Position numbers and translations under genes: made by a program
In this document: one piece after another, positions 59,567 to 64,000 of the stretch
How positions within the stretch are numbered: position 1 is the stretch's first letter
Layout of the letters: each line of letters opens with the position of its first letter
Assembly (NCBI GenBank): GCA_011319805.1
Contig: SJRY01000111.1
Location: 620,001 to 684,000 of the forward strand
Source: Macrocybe gigantea
Lineage: Eukaryota > Basidiomycota > Agaricomycetes > Agaricales > Callistosporiaceae
DNA length: 64,000 nucleotides
Direction of reading: 5' to 3'
Notes under the pieces: model-generated
Database searches by the model: none
The model's input: the letters and a program-made list of their open reading frames with translations, nothing else
What the model was told of the DNA's origin: nothing

Positions 59567-62500
59567 TTATATTAATTGTGGTAGTTTGCAACCCATAATC
59601 CGCACTGGACAGGCAACGGTTAGCTAAGCTCATGGTTCGGATGTATATCACATACCAGTCCCGTCAGGCTCCCCTAGACTGTACAGCATCTCAGTTGGGT
59701 GGAAGACCAACGAACTGGACCGCGGGATGAAAGGAGACGGAAATGTGCGAACAGGATGAAGGTTAAGTCCAGTGGAAATGTTGAATATGGAGACAGGATC
59801 TGGTTTTGCGAGAGAGTGGACAATAATGCGCTGTGACCTCCAGTAGGCCGGTGTTATGGCCGATGTTCCTGCGAACACTGCAGTTAGAGGGTGCATGTCG
59901 AAGGCTGATAGCCCGTTTGGGTGGAGGTCCCAAGACTGAACGGCGTTGTCCGATCCGCGAAGATCCCATAACTTGACTTGGCCGTCAACACTAATATGTA
60001 TAGATGAGGCAAGAAGGTACCAGATCTGGGAACTTGCACTCACCTTGCCGAGAAGAGCTGCCCGCCCAGTACTGGATGCCAGCGAACGTTTTGAACCCAT
60101 GACGTGTGCTCCGAATACGTTCTAACAATCGAATCCTCTTCTTCAATGCGCCTATCAAATATCTTCACTTGGCCATCGGCAAAGCTGGCTATGAATGTCT
60201 GAGCAGATCCATGATCCGAAACAATGGCGGTGACTGGACTATCGGAGTTGGTATCCAAATCCTGAATGCAAGAAGTGGTCGGTCAAGCCTTGCGAACACT
60301 CAGATAAACAATTACTCACAAGGCCTTGTGTCTCTGTCTGGGCGTCCCACACTTTGATAACGTGGGAGTCACCACCGACCAACAGTATACCAGCGGACTG
60401 CTTCCAGTCCGTTATGACACCGCTCCCTTGCCGTAATTGTATGACTTCGTTCAGTCCCCGGAAGGCACTGACCATTTGCAGAGGACCTTGTTCAAGAGAC
60501 GGATCATAGTTGCGATACAGGCGCACGATTCCATCGGCTGTTACGACAGTGGTTTGGTCCCAAGGGTTGAGGAAAACATGGATATGACACACCCGAACCC
60601 GTCAGAATTATTCCACCAACGTCTTGGTTGATGATATGTAAGGACGTTATACTGGTCCCTTTCGGGTTCCCGTTACAGAAATAGTTTAATCGTTTCTTTT
60701 GTGACCAGTCCCATACACTAAGCGCGTTTCATAAGTCCGCCCGCAGGACGTGTTGCTTAATATTCTCACCTTATCATGTCTGACTCGTTGGCGATAACGA
60801 GATGCTGATCGTAGGCATGGAATGCCATTGTCAAAGGGTGACCTGAAGTCTGTATTGTGGCGACCGGCCGGTCCCATCTACCCAAATCTACCGGAGGTCA
60901 GCGACAGGACAAAAGGCCGAAGCCATTGGTCATACCAGCTTTGGCCGCTTGAGCTTGAGTCTCTTCGACGACCTGCTCATTGCGTTGCTGTCTCCACATC
61001 TGGTAATTGTACTGAACACTGCCTGGTTCATCTGGTTCAGCTTGCTGTAGATAGATGAGTGTCAGGCAAAGAGAGAATTTTATAGGCTTGGCAAAGCCGT
61101 ACCCTCATTTGAGGCTCTTTGAAGTACTCGCAACACCAATCGAAATAACTACTCTTCATTGGCAAGACGTCACGGATTCCAGCTCCGGTTCCAAGGCCAA
61201 GGATGACGCTACTGTTTGAAGAGTCTATCGAAAACGTACTGCCGTTTGGACTGGGCAACGATCCAGAACCATAACTGTTGTGATGTGAATGATGGTGATG
61301 ATGCCGTCGAGAATGGCCGCCAGCGCGTCTTCGCAGCCTGAGCCTTTCCATATCCTCTTCCATGAGAGCTTCCAGGACATTGCACGGTGAAAAGTCAACA
61401 TGCGAGCGCTGTTCTTCTTGCTCTTGACCGTGAACAGAAGAATAAGAGTGTCTCGTAGGGGATACACTGATATCGGATCTGGATTCAAAGTAATATGGGG
61501 ACGTGTACTGCGCGAGATTCAGGTTGGGTGATGGTGGCCTTGAAATGTCAGCATATTCTGGTTTTGGAAGTACTGACGCGACGGTGGGGGAGGAACGACC
61601 GTCCTCGGCGGAAGGGAATGAAATACCGTTCGCCAGTGACTTGAGCGCACTCGCAAAGGAAGATGTTCGACGGAGGGTGTTGGTTACGCCAGAGGAAATG
61701 GAACTGACGGTGTCGCTACGATCGATGATTGGCCTTGCACCGCCGGGAGAGGGAGGAGGGTTGATGACGGGAGATGATTGTAGGGAAGTAACACGCGAGC
61801 GTATGCTGCCCATCTGTGGCGAGCTCCTACGCTCCTGAGGGATACTCGGAGGCACATCGAGCGAACTGCAATCTAACCGAGTAAACGGTGATTCTAAGAG
61901 CAGCGCCATTATATAGTCGACGATGGTCTGTGCATTCGTTGCCACTTCTAGGTAGGGATCGACGGAGAGATCGAGAAGGACGACGAAGATAGTGAAGAAC
62001 GATGACAGCAGTACACGGTTTTCCTCTCGGAGGAGCTCATCGTCTCCAAAGAGGTCAAGCCATTCTGCAACAGCTTGATTCGTGATGTCTTCTTCGTGGA
62101 GATGCACGTGACCGCTTGTCGTAGCTCTCCACTTTCTGTCTTCTTCCCAGTACAACCAGGCGCAGACAACGAAATAGCCACGCCATTCCTTGACCAAACA
62201 GCTGATGACAACGAGGAGCTCCTTGCGGCACATGGGACTCGCGTCATCTTTGATGGCGAGAGTGGCGCCGGTCGCTACCGCCACCTCCATCCTGAAGTGC
62301 ACCCGCTCCTCCAATTGGAACATGGTTCCTGTCCCCCCGCCGCCACGCTTCTTGGGATCCGCAGAGCCACTGGCACCTAGAAACGTGCCTAAAGCGTACA
62401 ATACGGCAGACCTGACTTCAGCAGAGTCGTCTGAAAGCATGCCAATTAGCTTATCCTGTGTCCCGCGATCAACGCCGTAAATCTTGATCTCGTCATTGCC

Positions 62501-64000
62501 GTCCCACATTTGGGCGATACAGAGCGCTGCCCATTGCCGGAGGAGGAAATCAGGTTCGTCAAGTCGGTCGTAGCTGTTGTCAAATACCCGATCGCTCCAA
62601 CACGCATGCTGGCCTGCTGGGAAATCGCGAGAAACTGCTGCGAGGATAAACGAGCACATAGCTTTGTGTTCCGAGACATTTGGAAGGATCTCATCGTTCT
62701 TCATGCCCAAAACACTGGCGAAATACTTGTATCCCTGAGTATTAAGAAGGTCGACTTGAACAGAGGGGTCTACAGCAAGGATGCGTGCCCATATGAAGAT
62801 GAGCACAGGCCGAAGATCTTGACTGGGCGCCTGGAGCAATTTTGAAATGTATGGGAAGATACCGATGGTAAGAACAAGATGAACAGCCCAAGGCCCCAAG
62901 TCAACGAATTGCGACAGCAGGATTAAAGCTCTTAGGCGGTGAGGTTGAGACAACAAGACCTGAAGGACGATAGGGAGTTGATCTGGAGGTTTACGGGGAA
63001 CGAGATGGTGGTCTGCAGCGCCATGTGTTTCCGACGCTTCTGGTATGCCATCTACACCTGACTGTTTATCAGTTGCCGTGGGAAGGGACATCGGACCACG
63101 CTTTGTGAGCGCTGAACCTCCTCGAGATATCCAGACCTCAAAGGCTGTCAACTGATCAGCGAAGAACCTGCTGCGCGCGTATGTGTAGGGCTTGTCGCCG
63201 AGTTTCGTCGCGGTGGATCGATTTTGGCCGATCCTGCCGGGCTTGGCGATCGTAGCGGGCGCGCCGGCGGGGACACTGCCGTGAGAAACCTTGGACAGAA
63301 GGTTGGGGAGCTGACGAAGGCAAGCGTCGACAGCAAGGTCCCATGTCGCCCAGAGTGGATGTGTGTTAGTCGAGGGTAGGGGTGGATATGTGTGAGGAGT
63401 GCAATTGTAATCTTTCATTATCCTCTCTGCCAAGAGGAAATTGCGAAACAGGGATGCAATCAAGAGGTCGCATCTATAGAGACGCGTGAAGATATCGCGG
63501 GAGAAAGTGGTCCACGCTATCGTGTCCGTAATCGCCGTGAAGATCCAATACAACTCGCCAAGTGGGGTACGTCGATCTTTGAGGTCGCCAGGTAGTTGCA
63601 TGACCATGTCAGCAGTGATATTGTTCGGGAGTTGGTGATACATGATGAAATAGCGTAGAGCTATGTCGATGGGTGAAGTGAGACAGGACGTGAAGACATC
63701 TGCAGGCAACTCTGGGCAGGAAGGTAGCTGCTCGTGAGCTGCACATGCTGCTAGTTGAATAGAGTTCATCATTGGCTGAACACCCTCGGGATATCCGCCG
63801 TGCATCATGTTAACCTCCTGATCACGGCGTTCAGCAAACATTTTGAAGTTCATGAGGAGGTAACCGGCAGCTGAACAATCCCAGATATAAACTCCTGGCG
63901 ATCCTAGCCAGCTTTGAATCTCTTGGAGGGAGACGGGAATGTATTGGGTATAATCTCTGTTGAAGCACCATAGTTCTCCGCTGGCTGTTGGTTTTGGTAC
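59567..64000 (-). CDS. KOG1: Raptor/Kog1 (TORC1 subunit), cut by right edge
   Basis: Scaffold subunit of TOR complex 1, which recruits substrates at the vacuolar surface. The window holds all but the N-terminal region. At the right edge LQEIQSWLGSPGVYIWDCSA and AGYLLMNFKMFAERRDQEVN belong to the raptor caspase-like N-terminal domain, followed by LTSPIDIALRYFIMYHQLPN and GELYWIFTAITDTIAWTTFS. HEAT-like repeats include FPYISKLLQAPSQDLRPVLI and RQWAALCIAQMWDGNDEIKI. A Ser-rich linker with a His-rich patch precedes PMKSSYFDWCCEYFKEPQM. Seven WD repeats follow (WDLRGSDNAVQSWDLHPNG among them). The last exon gives PDGTVRIMGCKL, the conserved raptor end, with the stop at 59567. The large exon (61037-63853) is unbroken. 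Confidence 0.92.

Overview
The window is nuclear DNA of a filamentous basidiomycete, most likely an Agaricomycete. Genes are dense and split by many introns of about 46-70 nt. The gene content is fungal (Spa2 homology domain, AP-3 delta, Kog1/raptor, Lam-type sterol transfer protein, Sid1-like kinase). One gene encodes the 7-TM protein type that is abundant in Agaricomycetes. I saw no rRNA, tRNA, CRISPR array or intact transposon. Exon structures were read by hand from splice signals and reading-frame continuity, so gene spans are given and key introns are noted in the text.

Layout. 1-664 (-) 5' end of mitochondrial methylcrotonyl-CoA carboxylase alpha; 774-2019 (-) MDR reductase; 2291-4425 (-) type II O-fucosyltransferase-like protein; 4626-5363 (-) secreted Ser/Thr-rich protein; 5664-5968 (-) two-exon single-TM protein; 6691-8437 (+) Mn-type CDF transporter; about 2 kb with no recognised gene; 10520-10945 (+) single-TM protein; 11325-13677 (+) GCK-type Ste20 kinase; 13726-16885 (-) AP-3 delta; 18207-20917 (+) Baeyer-Villiger-type monooxygenase; 21351-24681 (+) GRAM/VASt lipid transfer protein; 25270-26479 (-) homeodomain factor; 26624-27214 (-) unknown; 27293-28065 (+) PNPOx-like flavoprotein; 28258-28897 (-) acidic protein; 29336-30663 (-) 7-TM protein; 30664-33038 gene-poor with a decayed coding remnant; 33039-37358 (+) PX-AGC kinase; 38377-41039 (+) CorA transporter; 41319-41961 (-) prefoldin 5; 42048-42916 (+) ER-type membrane protein; 43009-48738 (-) full ABCA transporter; 49327-49904 (+) Swi5; 49825-51140 (-) RCC1/Ats1-like; 52150-52798 (-) short Spa2-domain protein; 53490-56026 (+) multidomain RNA-repair enzyme; 56104-57411 (+) adenosine kinase; 57716-59264 (-) C2H2 zinc finger; 59567 to the right edge (-) raptor.

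The most exciting gene is at 53490-56026. One polypeptide appears to hold a 2H phosphoesterase, a Cys-phosphatase, a P-loop polynucleotide kinase and an Rnl2-like RNA ligase. It could therefore process and seal broken RNA ends by itself. Its domain order is the reverse of canonical fungal tRNA ligase Trl1 (ligase-kinase-phosphodiesterase), and the phosphatase is an added domain.

A second theme is technical. At least a dozen conserved genes are broken by one-base indels at short runs of a single base, mostly one base missing. This looks like uncorrected sequence error rather than biology and must be considered before any gene here is called a pseudogene. Genuine unusual splicing is also visible: four probable GC-AG introns and a start codon followed directly by an intron.
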